64,000 nt of DNA, from contig JAEUMY010000007.1 in assembly GCA_016791265.1 (NCBI GenBank), positions 248,001-312,000 on the forward strand, read 5' to 3'. The notes under the pieces were generated by a model. That model had not been told where the DNA came from. It made no database searches and saw only the letters and a list, made by a program, of their open reading frames with translations. Positions within the stretch are counted from its first letter, which is position 1; every line of letters begins with the position of its first letter. Below are positions 45,501 to 54,430 of this stretch, one piece after another. Source of the stretch: Betaproteobacteria bacterium (GTDB lineage Bacteria; Pseudomonadota; Gammaproteobacteria; Burkholderiales; Usitatibacteraceae). Made by a program: the position numbers and the translations under genes.

Positions 45501-46379
45501 ATGGACTTTTACCTGTTTAAGCATTCGCCACTGGCGTTCGCGTCAGTGGCGTTTTTGTTTGGGCTTTGCGTGGGGAGTTTTCTCAACGTCGTGATCCACC
45601 GGCTGCCGAAAATACTGGAGCGTGACTGGCGGTCGCAATGTCTGGAGTTTCTGGGCCAGCCAGACACCGATGCCGGGGCGAAAGAGCGCTACAACCTCAT
45701 CGTGCCCCGCTCAGCCTGCCCGGCTTGCGGGCACAAGATCACCGCACTGGAAAACATCCCCGTGCTGTCTTGGCTCGCGCTCCGCGGACAGTGCTCGGCG
45801 TGTGGAACCCGAATCGGCCTGCGCTATCCGGTCGTCGAGTTGGCGACCGGCATTCTGACGGGCTACGTTGCCTGGCGACTGGGTTGGAGTGTTCAGGCGC
45901 TCTGGGCGCTGATTTTTCTATGGGTGCTCATCGCGCTCACCTTCATCGATGCGGACACGCAACTCCTCCCAGACGACCTGACCCTGCCCCTGCTCTGGCT
46001 GGGCTTGCTGGTGAACGCGTTCGGGACATTTGTCGATCTCCGCTCGGCGGTCATTGGCGCGGCCGCAGGTTATCTGTCGCTCTGGTCCGTTTACTGGGCC
46101 TTCAAACTGCTGACCGGCAAGGAGGGCATGGGCTTCGGCGACTTCAAGCTGCTCGCGGCTTTGGGCGCGTGGCTGGGCTGGCAGATGCTGCCCTTGATCA
46201 TCCTGCTCTCGGCGGCAGTCGGCGCGGTGGTGGGCCTCATCGGCATTGTCGTCGCCGGCCGCGACAAGGGCGGGAAGATTCCCTTCGGGCCTTATCTCGC
46301 CGCCGCCGGATTCATCGCTCTGCTCTGGGGGCATCAGCTCAACAACTGGTACCTCGGGCGAGTGCCCGGAGCGATGTGA
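45501..46379 (+). CDS. pilD: Prepilin peptidase / N-methyltransferase PilD
   Basis: A 292-residue polytopic aspartyl peptidase that cleaves and methylates prepilins. Zinc site CPACGHKI...CSACGTRIG in the cytoplasmic loop; catalytic aspartates in FIDADTQLLPDD and GMGFGDFKLLA; about eight membrane helices. It serves the pil system and any type II secretion pseudopilins. Confidence 0.95.
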   Translation: MDFYLFKHSPLAFASVAFLFGLCVGSFLNVVIHRLPKILERDWRSQCLEFLGQPDTDAGAKERYNLIVPRSACPACGHKITALENIPVLSWLALRGQCSACGTRIGLRYPVVELATGILTGYVAWRLGWSVQALWALIFLWVLIALTFIDADTQLLPDDLTLPLLWLGLLVNAFGTFVDLRSAVIGAAAGYLSLWSVYWAFKLLTGKEGMGFGDFKLLAALGAWLGWQMLPLIILLSAAVGAVVGLIGIVVAGRDKGGKIPFGPYLAAAGFIALLWGHQLNNWYLGRVPGAM

Positions 46380-46960
46380 ACGCCGTTGCGCTGACCGGCG
46401 GCATCGCTTCCGGCAAGTCGACGGTGGCAGGGCTCCTTCAGGCGCATCGTGTTCCGTTGCTGGATACCGACAGCGTCGCTGCCGACCTATCGCGCCCCGG
46501 TGGACGCGCCATCCCCGCGTTGCGTGACGCGTTTGGCGCCGAATGTCTCACTGTGGACGGCGCATTGGACCGACCCCGCATGCGTGAGCAGGCATTTGTC
46601 GACGACAACGCGCGGTTGCGACTCGAGAGTATTTTGCATCCGCTGATTCGCGAGGAGGTGGAGGTTTTCATCTCCTCGCATCTTGAAGAACGTTGCGCGG
46701 TCGCCATTCCGCTTTTCTTCGAATCGCTCGGCTATCGTGCCCGTTTTGCCGAGGTCGTGGCCGTTGACTGCGCCCGCAGCATCCAACACGAACGGTTGGT
46801 CCGCGACCGGGGCATGGCGCCGGCGCTTGCCGAAGCCATTCTCAACGTCCAGGTTCCCCGGTCGATCCGGTTGCAACTCGCAGACCGGGTGCTCAGCAAC
46901 AACACTGACCTTGAAACGCTGGCGATTCAGGTCGAACGCTGGGTGGGGGCATGGCGATGA
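46376..46960 (+). CDS. coaE: Dephospho-CoA kinase
   Basis: A 194-residue P-loop kinase for the last step of CoA synthesis. Walker A TGGIASGKSTV, then DTDSVAADL and HPLIREEV, and IPLFFESLGY in the lid region. The start is a GTG overlapping the pilD stop. Normal length. Confidence 0.9.
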   Translation: MNAVALTGGIASGKSTVAGLLQAHRVPLLDTDSVAADLSRPGGRAIPALRDAFGAECLTVDGALDRPRMREQAFVDDNARLRLESILHPLIREEVEVFISSHLEERCAVAIPLFFESLGYRARFAEVVAVDCARSIQHERLVRDRGMAPALAEAILNVQVPRSIRLQLADRVLSNNTDLETLAIQVERWVGAWR

Positions 46961-47079
46961 GCGCGCCCTCGGGTGCGATTCGGCGCACCTGGATGCGCAC
47001 CTCGCTTGTGCGCAGTGTCCCGTCCAAATTGTCAAACCTGGCCGCATGGGTGAGAATTGAAAAATTTTGAGCCGCTCCT

Positions 47080-47835
47080 GTGATCGTCTACGAATACCCT
47101 CTCAACGAACGGGTTCGCACTTTGCTGCGGCTTGAGGATCTGTTTGACCGGGTACTGTTCTTCATCAGCAAGGACTCCGCTTACGAGCATCACGCGGCAC
47201 TGGCGGGAATTTTCGAGATCCTCGAAGTTGCCAGCCGGGGAGACCTCAAGTCGGACCTGTTGCAGGAACTGGATCGTCAGCGGGTCTTTTTGGAAGCACT
47301 TCGCGACAATCCGGCAATTTCCGAGGAGAAGTTGGCCGAGGTGCTCGCGGAAATTTCCGCTGTGTTCACCGCGCTGATCTCCTCATCGGGCAAGACCGGC
47401 CAGCATCTCAGAGAGAATGAATGGCTCATGGCCATCAAGCAGCGCAGCGCCATCCCCGGCGGTGTGTGCGAATTTGACGCACCGTCTTATCACCAGTGGT
47501 TGCACCATGAGCCCGAGTCCCGCCAGGGCGATCTTCGCGGGTGGCTCTCACCAATGATGCCCATCATCGATGCCCTGCGCATCGTTCTTAGGGTGCTCCG
47601 GGAGAGTGGCAAGTCGGTGCCGCTGGTGGCCTATCGGGGCGCCTTTCAGCAAATGCCCGCCGAGCGCATGGCCCAGATGCTCAGGCTGGTGCTGCGCCAG
47701 GACTTGCCCTGCGTGCCTGAAATCAGCGCCAACAAGTACGCCTTGAACATTCGCTTCATCCTGCCCGGCAGTGTGCAGCGTACCCGGCTGTACGAAGAGG
47801 ACATCGATTTCGAGCTGATTTTCTGCAATCTTTGA
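47080..47835 (+). CDS. zapD: Cell division protein ZapD
   Basis: A 251-residue protein beginning MIVYEYPLNERVRTLLRLEDLF, the diagnostic ZapD opening. ZapD crosslinks FtsZ filaments at midcell. The body matches the family (SPMMPIIDALRIVLRVLRESG; NKYALNIRFI). Start is GTG. The 119-bp gap after coaE probably carries its promoter. Confidence 0.9.
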   Translation: MIVYEYPLNERVRTLLRLEDLFDRVLFFISKDSAYEHHAALAGIFEILEVASRGDLKSDLLQELDRQRVFLEALRDNPAISEEKLAEVLAEISAVFTALISSSGKTGQHLRENEWLMAIKQRSAIPGGVCEFDAPSYHQWLHHEPESRQGDLRGWLSPMMPIIDALRIVLRVLRESGKSVPLVAYRGAFQQMPAERMAQMLRLVLRQDLPCVPEISANKYALNIRFILPGSVQRTRLYEEDIDFELIFCNL

Positions 47836-47838
47836 GTC

Positions 47839-48048
47839 ATGACGCGAATCGTCAATTGCCCCCAGTGCGGTGGTCCGGCGCGTTTCTCGCCGGACAATCT
47901 CTTTCGTCCGTTCTGCGGCGAGCGCTGTAGATTGATTGACTTGGGCGCCTGGGCGGAGGGACGTTACGCCATCGCGGGCGCGTCAACCGAGAGTGATTCT
48001 CTCGGCGCGCCGATTCAGAATTTCTCTGAAACGCCTCCTTCTGCCTGA
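47839..48048 (+). CDS. yacG: DNA gyrase inhibitor YacG (zinc protein)
   Basis: A 69-residue zinc protein with the four-cysteine site CPQCGGPARF...FRPFCGERCRLIDLGAWAEGRYAI. YacG binds GyrB and inhibits gyrase. It follows zapD by 3 bp, the usual order after pilD and coaE. Confidence 0.9.
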   Translation: MTRIVNCPQCGGPARFSPDNLFRPFCGERCRLIDLGAWAEGRYAIAGASTESDSLGAPIQNFSETPPSA

Positions 48049-48056
48049 CCCGCAAG

Positions 48057-48086
48057 TTGCGGCACCAAGGGGGCGTAGGCTAAAAT
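48057..48086 (+). promoter_or_regulatory. Sigma70-like promoter upstream of the DUF2244 gene
   Basis: TTGCGG and TAAAAT with an 18-bp spacer. The -10 overlaps the first possible ATG (48085), which argues that translation starts further downstream. Confidence 0.4.
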
Positions 48087-48663
48087 GCCATGCTGGCTGA
48101 AGGGTTTTTGGGGAAGTTTCCGCCGGGAAGTTTCGTGGGCCTTTCGTCCGAGCAAAAAGCTTGAATCCGGCGATCGTGTCGGAGCTTGTGGCGGCGCACC
48201 GGGGATCGACTTGTCAGACACCGCTTATCATCGTCGTTGGCTGCCCAATCGCTCGCTGACGCCGGCTGGTCGGTGGGTGTGGCTCGGGATGATCGGCGGC
48301 ATGGTCGCGGTGATTGCGCTGGGTTTTGCTTGGGCGGGGATTTGGTGGGTGTTGCCCTTCGCCGGGTTGGAGTTGGGATTGCTTGTCTGGGCATTCAATC
48401 GGATAGCGGTCGGGGACTCTGATTTCGAGAGCCTTGATCTGCAGGAAAGCGAATGGGCCTACCAGGCGCGTCGTGGGGGCAGAGAAGTTTCGGTGAGTGG
48501 CGCGCTGTCTTGGCTCCGGGTCGAACAGCGCAGGACTCGCGGACGTCTGGTTGTGGGGCTGTGTTATGCCGGGCGGCGGTATGAGTTGGGTAGTTTTCTT
48601 TCAGAGGACCAGCGTGCTGGCCTCGCCAGGGAGCTTGCCGGTTTGATTCGGCGCGCGCGCTGA
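48085..48663 (+). CDS. DUF2244 family membrane protein
   Basis: 192 residues from the first ATG. The recognisable family begins at LPNRSLTPAGRWVWLGM, followed by two membrane helices (MVAVIALGFAWAGIWW; VLPFAGLELGLLVWAF) and a soluble C-terminal domain (VSVSGALSWLRVEQRR; YELGSFLSEDQRAGLARELAGLI). About 50 N-terminal residues have no family match, and the promoter overlaps that ATG, so a TTG start near 48211 (150 residues) is plausible. The family neighbours cytochrome oxidase genes in many proteobacteria, as here. Confidence 0.7.
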   Translation: MPCWLKGFWGSFRREVSWAFRPSKKLESGDRVGACGGAPGIDLSDTAYHRRWLPNRSLTPAGRWVWLGMIGGMVAVIALGFAWAGIWWVLPFAGLELGLLVWAFNRIAVGDSDFESLDLQESEWAYQARRGGREVSVSGALSWLRVEQRRTRGRLVVGLCYAGRRYELGSFLSEDQRAGLARELAGLIRRAR

Positions 48664-48703
48664 CTCAAGCTTGAGAAAAATTCGGAATCACAAAGAGAAC
48701 GCA

Positions 48704-49945
48704 ATGATCAGCAAATCAAACATCGGGTCCGCCAACACCTTCGGACTCGCGAGACTTGTGAGGCTTGTCAATCCGGTGATGCGGCTGGGGTTCCTGGCGA
48801 TTGCCGGATTCGCGACGTTGGCGCATGCATCCTACGACGTGAACATTCCGCCCCCCGCGACCGGCATCGCCAGCGAAATCTACGATCTGCACCTTTACAT
48901 CCTGATCATTTGCGTGATCATTTTCGTGCTGGTTTTCGGCGCGATGTTTTACTCGGTCTTCAAGTTCCGCAAATCGCAGGGCGCCAAGGCCGATGTCAAT
49001 TTTCACGAAAGTACGCTGATCGAAATCATCTGGACGGTGATTCCCTTCATCATTCTCATTGTCATGGCCATTCCGGCCACCAAGACGGTGCTGGCGATGA
49101 AAGACACGTCCAATCCCGATCTCACCATCAAGGTTGTCGGTTATCAGTGGGGCTGGCAGTACGAGTACCAACAGGATGGCTTGTCCTTCTACAGCAGTCT
49201 CGCCACACCTTGGTCGCAAGTGGGGCAACCCGGTGTGCCCGCATCCGAGCCCAAGGGACAGAATTACCTGTTGGAAGTCGACAACCCCATGGTTGTCCCG
49301 GTCGGTAAGAAGGTTCGCCTGCTGATCACGTCCAATGATGTCCTGCACGGCTGGTACGTACCGACGCTGGGGGTGAACCAGTACGGCATTCCCGGCTTCA
49401 TCAAGGATTCCTGGTTCAAGGTCGAAAAGGCCGGCACGTACAAGGGCCAGTGCAGTCAGATTTGCGGCAAGTTGCACGGTTACATGCCAATCACCGTCGT
49501 CGCCAAGGACCCGGCCGACTACGCCGCTTGGGTCAAAGAGGCCAAGGGTAAGTTCGCGATCAAGAGTGATGCCTCGGTTGCCGCTGATACGCCGCCAAAG
49601 GTTGCCGCGATCGTCGATGAACCTGGCAAGAAGTGGACGCTGGGCGAATTGAAACAGGCGGGCGAATCCTTATATGCCGCCAATTGCGCGGCCTGCCATC
49701 AGGCAGACGGGAAAGGCAATCCCGCGATGAAAGCCAAGGCGTTGGATGGTTCCCCCGTCGTGATCGGTGCCAAGTCGAGTCAGATCGCAATCCTGCTCAA
49801 GGGGCGCCCCGGCACGCTGATGGCCGGGTTCGATCGCCTGTCCGATGTTGAGCTGGCGGCTGTGTCCACCTATGCCCGCAATAGCTGGGGCAACAAGACC
49901 GGCGACATGGTGTTGCCCGCCGACATCAAGGCCGCGCGCAAGTAA
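48704..49945 (+). CDS. coxB: Cytochrome c oxidase subunit II with C-terminal cytochrome c domain
   Basis: A 413-residue subunit. After a signal and two membrane helices comes the CuA domain: HGWYVPTLGVNQYG and GQCSQICGKLHGYMP supply the His, Cys, Met and backbone ligands. The C-terminus adds a class I cytochrome c (AANCAACHQADGKGN, distal Met in GTLMAGFDR). It takes electrons from cytochrome c to CuA. Start 48704 is chosen over 48671 because the signal follows. Confidence 0.95.
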   Translation: MISKSNIGSANTFGLARLVRLVNPVMRLGFLAIAGFATLAHASYDVNIPPPATGIASEIYDLHLYILIICVIIFVLVFGAMFYSVFKFRKSQGAKADVNFHESTLIEIIWTVIPFIILIVMAIPATKTVLAMKDTSNPDLTIKVVGYQWGWQYEYQQDGLSFYSSLATPWSQVGQPGVPASEPKGQNYLLEVDNPMVVPVGKKVRLLITSNDVLHGWYVPTLGVNQYGIPGFIKDSWFKVEKAGTYKGQCSQICGKLHGYMPITVVAKDPADYAAWVKEAKGKFAIKSDASVAADTPPKVAAIVDEPGKKWTLGELKQAGESLYAANCAACHQADGKGNPAMKAKALDGSPVVIGAKSSQIAILLKGRPGTLMAGFDRLSDVELAAVSTYARNSWGNKTGDMVLPADIKAARK

Positions 49946-49975
49946 GCCCGCGACAGAATACGAACGGAGACTGAC

Positions 49976-51565
49976 ATGACCGCGACCACGCACACCGCTG
50001 ATCACGCCGACGAGCATCACGACCACAAGCCCTATGGCTTGTCACGCTGGCTGTTCACCACGAATCACAAGGACATCGGCACGATGTACCTGTTGTTTGG
50101 CCTGCTGATGGCCATTGTGGGCGGCTTTCTCAGCTTGGGCATCCGTGCCGAACTGTTCATGCCCGGCTTGCAGATTCTGCAACCGGAGACCTTCAATTCG
50201 TTCATGACCTTGCACGGGCTCATCATGGTGTTTGGCGCCGTGATGCCGGTGTTCGTCGGATTCGCGAACTGGCTCATCCCGATGCAGATCGGCGCGGCCG
50301 ACATGGCGTTTCCGCGGATGAACAACTGGAGTTTCTGGATGCTCCCGCCCGCAGCCATTCTGCTGGCTGCCTCGTTCTTCGTCGAGGGCGGCGCCATACA
50401 GTCTGGCTGGACCCTGTATCCGCCGCTCTTCACCCAGTCCGGCATCGCGGGTGACATGACCATCCTCGCCGTTCACATTCTCGGCGCCTCGTCGATCATG
50501 GGTTCGATCAACATCGTGACCACGGTGCTGAATCTGCGTGCGCCCGGCATGACGCTGATGAAAATGCCGCTTTTCGTGTGGACCTGGCTCATCACCGCTT
50601 ATCTCCTGATCGCCGTGATGCCGGTGCTGGCCGGTGCGGTCACGATGCTGCTGACCGACCGCCACTTCGGCACCAGCTTCTTCAACGCGGCCGGTGGCGG
50701 CGACCCGACGATGTTCATGCACATCTTCTGGTTCTTTGGTCACCCCGAGGTGTACATCATCATCCTGCCGGCCTTCGGCATCGTGTCGCAGATCATCCCG
50801 GCCTTTTCGCGGAAGCCGCTCTTTGGCTACGCCTCGATGGTTTACGCGACGGCTTCCATCGCGATCCTGTCCTTCATCGTGTGGGGCCACCACATGTTCA
50901 CGGTCGGTATGCCGGCGGCGGGCCAGCTCTTCTTCATGTACGCGACCATGCTGATCGCCGTACCGACGGGCGTGAAGGTGTTCAACTGGATCGCGACCAT
51001 GTGGCGCGGCTCGCTGACATTCGAGACGCCCATGCTGTGGGCGCTTGGCTTCCTGTTCATGTTCACCATGGGCGGCTTCACCGGGCTGGTGCTGGCCATC
51101 ACGCCGGTGGACATCACCCTGCACAACTCCTACTACGTCGTGGCCCACTTCCACTACACCATGGTGGCGGGTGCCAGCTTCGCCATTTTTGGCGGTGTCT
51201 ACTACTGGTGGCCGAAGTGGACCGGCAAGATGTACAACGAATCTGCCGGCAAGCTGCATTTCTGGTGGACCACCATCGGCTTCAACCTGACGTTCTTCCC
51301 GCAGCACTTCCTGGGCCTTGCCGGCATGCCGCGCCGTATTCCGGACTATGCGCTGCAATTCGCGGAGTGGAACATGATCTCCTCCATCGGCGCATTCTTC
51401 CTCGCCGCCGGCCAGATCTTCTTCATGATCACGCTTTACATGTCGTACAAGAGTGGCCAACCGGCCAAGGACAAGCAATGGGAAGGCGCGGACTCGCTGG
51501 AATGGACGCATCTGCCGTCGCCGGCGCCGTACCACACGTTTGAAGTCCAACCGGTCCTGAAGTGA
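49976..51565 (+). CDS. ctaD: Cytochrome c oxidase subunit I (aa3 type)
   Basis: A 529-residue, 12-helix catalytic subunit. Low-spin heme ligand in [11 protein letters not shown], the CuB/Tyr crosslink region [12 protein letters not shown], CuB histidines in WGHHMF, and heme a/a3 ligands in VAHFHYTMV. The D-channel and K-channel elements are present. It reduces oxygen to water and pumps protons. Confidence 0.97.
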   Translation: MTATTHTADHADEHHDHKPYGLSRWLFTTNHKDIGTMYLLFGLLMAIVGGFLSLGIRAELFMPGLQILQPETFNSFMTLHGLIMVFGAVMPVFVGFANWLIPMQIGAADMAFPRMNNWSFWMLPPAAILLAASFFVEGGAIQSGWTLYPPLFTQSGIAGDMTILAVHILGASSIMGSINIVTTVLNLRAPGMTLMKMPLFVWTWLITAYLLIAVMPVLAGAVTMLLTDRHFGTSFFNAAGGGDPTMFMHIFWFFGHPEVYIIILPAFGIVSQIIPAFSRKPLFGYASMVYATASIAILSFIVWGHHMFTVGMPAAGQLFFMYATMLIAVPTGVKVFNWIATMWRGSLTFETPMLWALGFLFMFTMGGFTGLVLAITPVDITLHNSYYVVAHFHYTMVAGASFAIFGGVYYWWPKWTGKMYNESAGKLHFWWTTIGFNLTFFPQHFLGLAGMPRRIPDYALQFAEWNMISSIGAFFLAAGQIFFMITLYMSYKSGQPAKDKQWEGADSLEWTHLPSPAPYHTFEVQPVLK

Positions 51566-51567
51566 AC

Positions 51568-51675
51568 ATGTCAGAAGAACGGGAACAGCGTGATCGCGGT
51601 GTCGTGCGGACGGGATTGATCCTGGCTGGCGTCGCGCTGTTCTTCTTCATTGCCATCATCATCAACAAGTCGTGA
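51568..51675 (+). CDS. Small cytochrome oxidase assembly membrane protein (35 aa)
   Basis: A 35-residue single-helix protein: charged N-terminus EEREQRDRG, then LILAGVALFFFIAIIINKS. It fits exactly between ctaD and ctaG and overlaps the GTG of ctaG, the place where betaproteobacteria carry a short 'cytochrome oxidase small assembly protein'. Too short for most gene callers. Its exact role is unknown. Confidence 0.75.
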   Translation: MSEEREQRDRGVVRTGLILAGVALFFFIAIIINKS

Positions 51676-52229
51676 GCACGACCACTTCTTCCGACATCCA
51701 GCGCGAGAACCGCACGCTTGGCCTCAAGCTGGCGCTGATCGTGCCGGTGATGTTGGTGTTTTGCGCCTCGCTCGTGCCTCTGTATCGGGTCATTTGCGAG
51801 CAGCTCGGCATCACCCAGTCGCGTGTGATTGCGGGCGCCGGCAATACCCAGGTGGACCTGTCGAGGAAGCTGACCGTTGAGTTGCTGGCAAGCCGCAATC
51901 AGAACATGGGCTGGCACTTCGAGCCGCTGCAGCGCAGCGTGCGCGTCCATCCGGGCGAGCTCACCACGGTGATGTATCGGGTGACGAATCCCTATGACAA
52001 GCCCATGGTGGGCAAGGCGGTTTACAGCGTGCTGCCGCCAGAGGCGGGACGCAAGGTCGAGAAGTTGCAGTGCTTCTGCTTTTCGGATCAGACGCTGGGA
52101 CCCGGCGAGACGCGCGACATGCCCATCGTCTTCCGCATTCGGTCCGATGTGGATCAGGCGGTGGATACGGTTTCGTTTTCGTACACGTTTTTCGACGTCA
52201 CGGCGGAGCGCGGCGGCAAGGGCGGTTGA
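51672..52229 (+). CDS. ctaG: Cytochrome c oxidase assembly protein CtaG/Cox11
   Basis: A 185-residue membrane-anchored copper chaperone that delivers CuB to subunit I. One N-terminal helix (LKLALIVPVMLVFCASLVPLY) precedes the periplasmic beta domain with the copper motif CFCFSDQTLGPGE (about residues 135-147) and MPIVFRI. Start GTG overlaps the small protein upstream; the stop overlaps the DUF2970 start. Confidence 0.95.
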   Translation: MSTTTSSDIQRENRTLGLKLALIVPVMLVFCASLVPLYRVICEQLGITQSRVIAGAGNTQVDLSRKLTVELLASRNQNMGWHFEPLQRSVRVHPGELTTVMYRVTNPYDKPMVGKAVYSVLPPEAGRKVEKLQCFCFSDQTLGPGETRDMPIVFRIRSDVDQAVDTVSFSYTFFDVTAERGGKGG

Positions 52230-52405
52230 TGCGCGATGCCTTCAAGGCGGTGCTCTGGAGTTTCTTCGGCGTTCGAAAGCGCGCTGAGTATGAAGCGGAC
52301 CAGAGGCGCCTGAAACCGGCCCAGATCATCGGGGCGGGCGTCGTGTGTGCGTTGGTGTTTGTTATCGCGCTGTACCTGCTGGTGCGCGCAGTCGTGACAA
52401 TGTAG
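52229..52405 (+). CDS. DUF2970 family small membrane protein
   Basis: A 58-residue protein with the DUF2970 opening AFKAVLWSFFGVRKRAEYEAD and one C-terminal helix (IIGAGVVCALVFVIALYLLV). It overlaps ctaG by one base (TGATG). The family is found in cox loci of betaproteobacteria; function unknown. Confidence 0.85.
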   Translation: MRDAFKAVLWSFFGVRKRAEYEADQRRLKPAQIIGAGVVCALVFVIALYLLVRAVVTM

Positions 52406-52451
52406 GCTTCAGTGCGGGAATTGCGGTAGTCGAACAAAAGGGAGTTTCAAA

Positions 52452-53318
52452 GTGAGTGCACATACCGGGGGTTATTACTTCGCACCGCCGTCCAAGTGGC
52501 CGCTGGTGGGCTCGACGGCGCTGTTCTTCATGGCCATTGGCGGCGTGCTGGCGATGAACAGCATCCAGCCCGGCGGCTGGATTTTCCTGGCGGTCGGTTT
52601 CGCCATCCTGGTCTACATGCTTTTTGGCTGGTTTGGCCAGGTCATTGATGAAAGCGAACGCGGCCTCTACGACAAACAGGTCGACGTGTCCTTCCGCTGG
52701 AGCATGAGCTGGTTCATCTTCTCCGAAGTCATGTTCTTCGCGGCATTCTTTGGCGCCCTGTTCTATGCCCGCGTGTATTCGGTGCCATGGCTGGGTGACA
52801 TGGACAACCGCGTGCTGTGGGATGCCTACAACGCGGCCTGGCCGACGGCGGGTCCTTATTTCGATACCAATCCCGCGTATCAGTTTTCCACCATGAGCGC
52901 GTGGGGAATTCCGGCGCTCAACACGCTGTTGCTGCTGTCTTCCGGCGCCACGATCACATGGGCGCATTGGGGATTGCTGCAGGGCAAGCGCAATCAACTC
53001 ATCATTGGCTTGTTCCTGACCATTTTGCTGGGCGTGATTTTCCTGGGGTTCCAGGTTTACGAGTACATTCACGCCTACTCGGACCTCAACCTCAAATTGA
53101 CGTCAGGCATCTTCGGTTCCACGTTCTTCATGCTCACGGGTTTCCACGGCTTCCACGTCACGCTTGGCGTTACGATGCTGATCGTGATTCTGGCGCGATG
53201 CATGAAGGGCCATTTCACGGCCGAACGGCACTTCGGGTTCGAGGCCGTGGCCTGGTACTGGCACTTTGTGGACGTGGTGTGGCTGGGCTTGTTCGTGGTC
53301 GTCTATTGGTTGGTTTGA
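52452..53318 (+). CDS. coxC: Cytochrome c oxidase subunit III
   Basis: A 288-residue, seven-helix subunit. YYFAPPSKWPLVGS opens it; SWFIFSEVMFFAAFFGAL holds the conserved Glu; TGFHGFHVTLGV and FEAVAWYWHFVDVVWLGLF are hallmark blocks. It stabilises subunit I and its proton-uptake path. Start GTG after GGGAGTTT. A terminator follows. Confidence 0.95.
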   Translation: MSAHTGGYYFAPPSKWPLVGSTALFFMAIGGVLAMNSIQPGGWIFLAVGFAILVYMLFGWFGQVIDESERGLYDKQVDVSFRWSMSWFIFSEVMFFAAFFGALFYARVYSVPWLGDMDNRVLWDAYNAAWPTAGPYFDTNPAYQFSTMSAWGIPALNTLLLLSSGATITWAHWGLLQGKRNQLIIGLFLTILLGVIFLGFQVYEYIHAYSDLNLKLTSGIFGSTFFMLTGFHGFHVTLGVTMLIVILARCMKGHFTAERHFGFEAVAWYWHFVDVVWLGLFVVVYWLV

Positions 53319-53365
53319 CAACGGGCTGGCCGCGACGCGGGCTGCACGAGCACTGGAGGAATGAC

Positions 53366-53390
53366 AAAGGCCGCACCCGGTGCGGCCTTT
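53366..53390 (+). terminator. Intrinsic terminator after coxC
   Basis: AAAGGCCGCA and TGCGGCCTTT form a 10-bp stem around CCCGG, followed by TTGTTTG. Works on both strands, separating coxC from the convergent DUF2909 gene. Confidence 0.85.
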
Positions 53391-53442
53391 TGTTTGTGGT
53401 GAAGGGGTGGAGCCACCAGAGGCCCGCAGCGTGAGCGTGGAA

Positions 53443-53634
53443 CTATTTTCCCGGCAGCAGCCCGAAGTAGTAGCCCGCCATCAGCAGAACGAATATGCCG
53501 ATGGACACGCCGACACGAATGGTGAGCGCCTTGGCCATTCGCGTACCTTGGCCCTTGTCTTTGAGCAGGAAGAAAAGCCCGCTGAACAGGCTGGCGATGA
53601 CGACCAGCAACAACAGCACGATCACGACTTTCAT
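53443..53634 (-). CDS. DUF2909 family twin-helix membrane protein
   Basis: A 63-residue protein with two helices (VVIVLLLLVVIASLFSGLFFLL; LTIRVGVSIGIFVLLMAGYYFGLL) joined by KDKGQGTRMAKA, the DUF2909 pattern. It is the only minus-strand gene of the oxidase locus, a position it also holds in related bacteria. Function unknown. GGGAGCG precedes the ATG at 53634. Confidence 0.85.
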   Translation of the reverse strand: MKVVIVLLLLVVIASLFSGLFFLLKDKGQGTRMAKALTIRVGVSIGIFVLLMAGYYFGLLPGK

Positions 53635-53692
53635 TGACCCACGCTCCCTGTGACGCGGCGATGCGCGGCCGGGAAAGCCGCTCCGCCGCATT

Positions 53693-53704
53693 GCGAATAT
53701 TCGC
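53693..53704. repeat. Iterated palindrome, copy 27 (upstream of surf1)
   Basis: Perfect intergenic copy 21 bp before the SURF1 start and 58 bp upstream of the divergent DUF2909 gene. Confidence 0.95.
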
Positions 53705-53725
53705 CATTGTCTCTCAGAACCTGAC

Positions 53726-54430
53726 ATGACCCGCAAGTTTCGTCCCACACCGATTCCCACCTTGGCCGCCGTGATGGCCATCATGGCGACCGTGGCGCTG
53801 GGCAACTGGCAGCGTGGCCGGGCAGATGAAAAGCGCGCCGTGCAGGCCGAAATCGAGGCGAGGCAAGTTCTGCCGCCGCTGGCGATTACGGCGATGGAGC
53901 GCGACGTTGAAGCGCTCAAGTTCCGGCGCATCGTCGTGCGCGGCAGTTTCGAGCCGGCGCGACAGATCTTCCTTGACAACAAGAGCCTCGACAACCGGGT
54001 GGGCGTGCATGTGCTCACGCCGTTTCGGGTGAACGGCAGCGGCAGACTGCTGCTTGTCAACCGGGGCTGGCTCGCGCGACCGAGCGAGTATCCGCGCGTG
54101 CCTGACCTGAGCGCGCCTCGAACCGTCGTCGAGGTCGCGGGCATGGCGGTGCCGCCCATTCGCCGTTTTGTGGAGCTGAGCGAGGACACCGCGCAAGGCG
54201 CCTTGTGGCAGAACCTCACCATTGATCGCGCGACGGCGCATCTTGGAGAGCCGGTTTTTCCGCTCGTCCTGCTGGCGGATCGTCCCGCTGAAGGGCTGCT
54301 GGCCGTGACCGAGCGGCCCGATGCCGGCATTGAAAAACATCAGGGCTATGCCTTCCAGTGGTACGCGCTTGCGGCGCTGGTCGCGGCACTCTGGTTGGGC
54401 CTTAACTTTCGCACCGTGGAATCCGCATGA
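53726..54430 (+). CDS. SURF1 family cytochrome oxidase assembly protein
   Basis: A 234-residue protein with one helix at each end and the SURF1 motifs GNWQRGRADEK, FRRIVVRGSFEP, LDNKSLDNRVGVHVLTPF, LLVNRGWL, and the final KHQGYAFQWYALA. SURF1 binds heme a and helps insert it into subunit I. Overlaps the next gene by 4 bp. Confidence 0.95.
   Translation: MTRKFRPTPIPTLAAVMAIMATVALGNWQRGRADEKRAVQAEIEARQVLPPLAITAMERDVEALKFRRIVVRGSFEPARQIFLDNKSLDNRVGVHVLTPFRVNGSGRLLLVNRGWLARPSEYPRVPDLSAPRTVVEVAGMAVPPIRRFVELSEDTAQGALWQNLTIDRATAHLGEPVFPLVLLADRPAEGLLAVTERPDAGIEKHQGYAFQWYALAALVAALWLGLNFRTVESA

Noticed and set aside
50042..51550. Long open frame (502 aa) antisense to ctaD, and similar ones opposite katG, the DUF885 gene, the SAF oxidoreductase and M20 genes
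   Set aside because: They are mirror frames of GC-rich genes: Arg/His-rich composition, no domains, no ribosome-binding sites, and the opposite strand encodes clear proteins.
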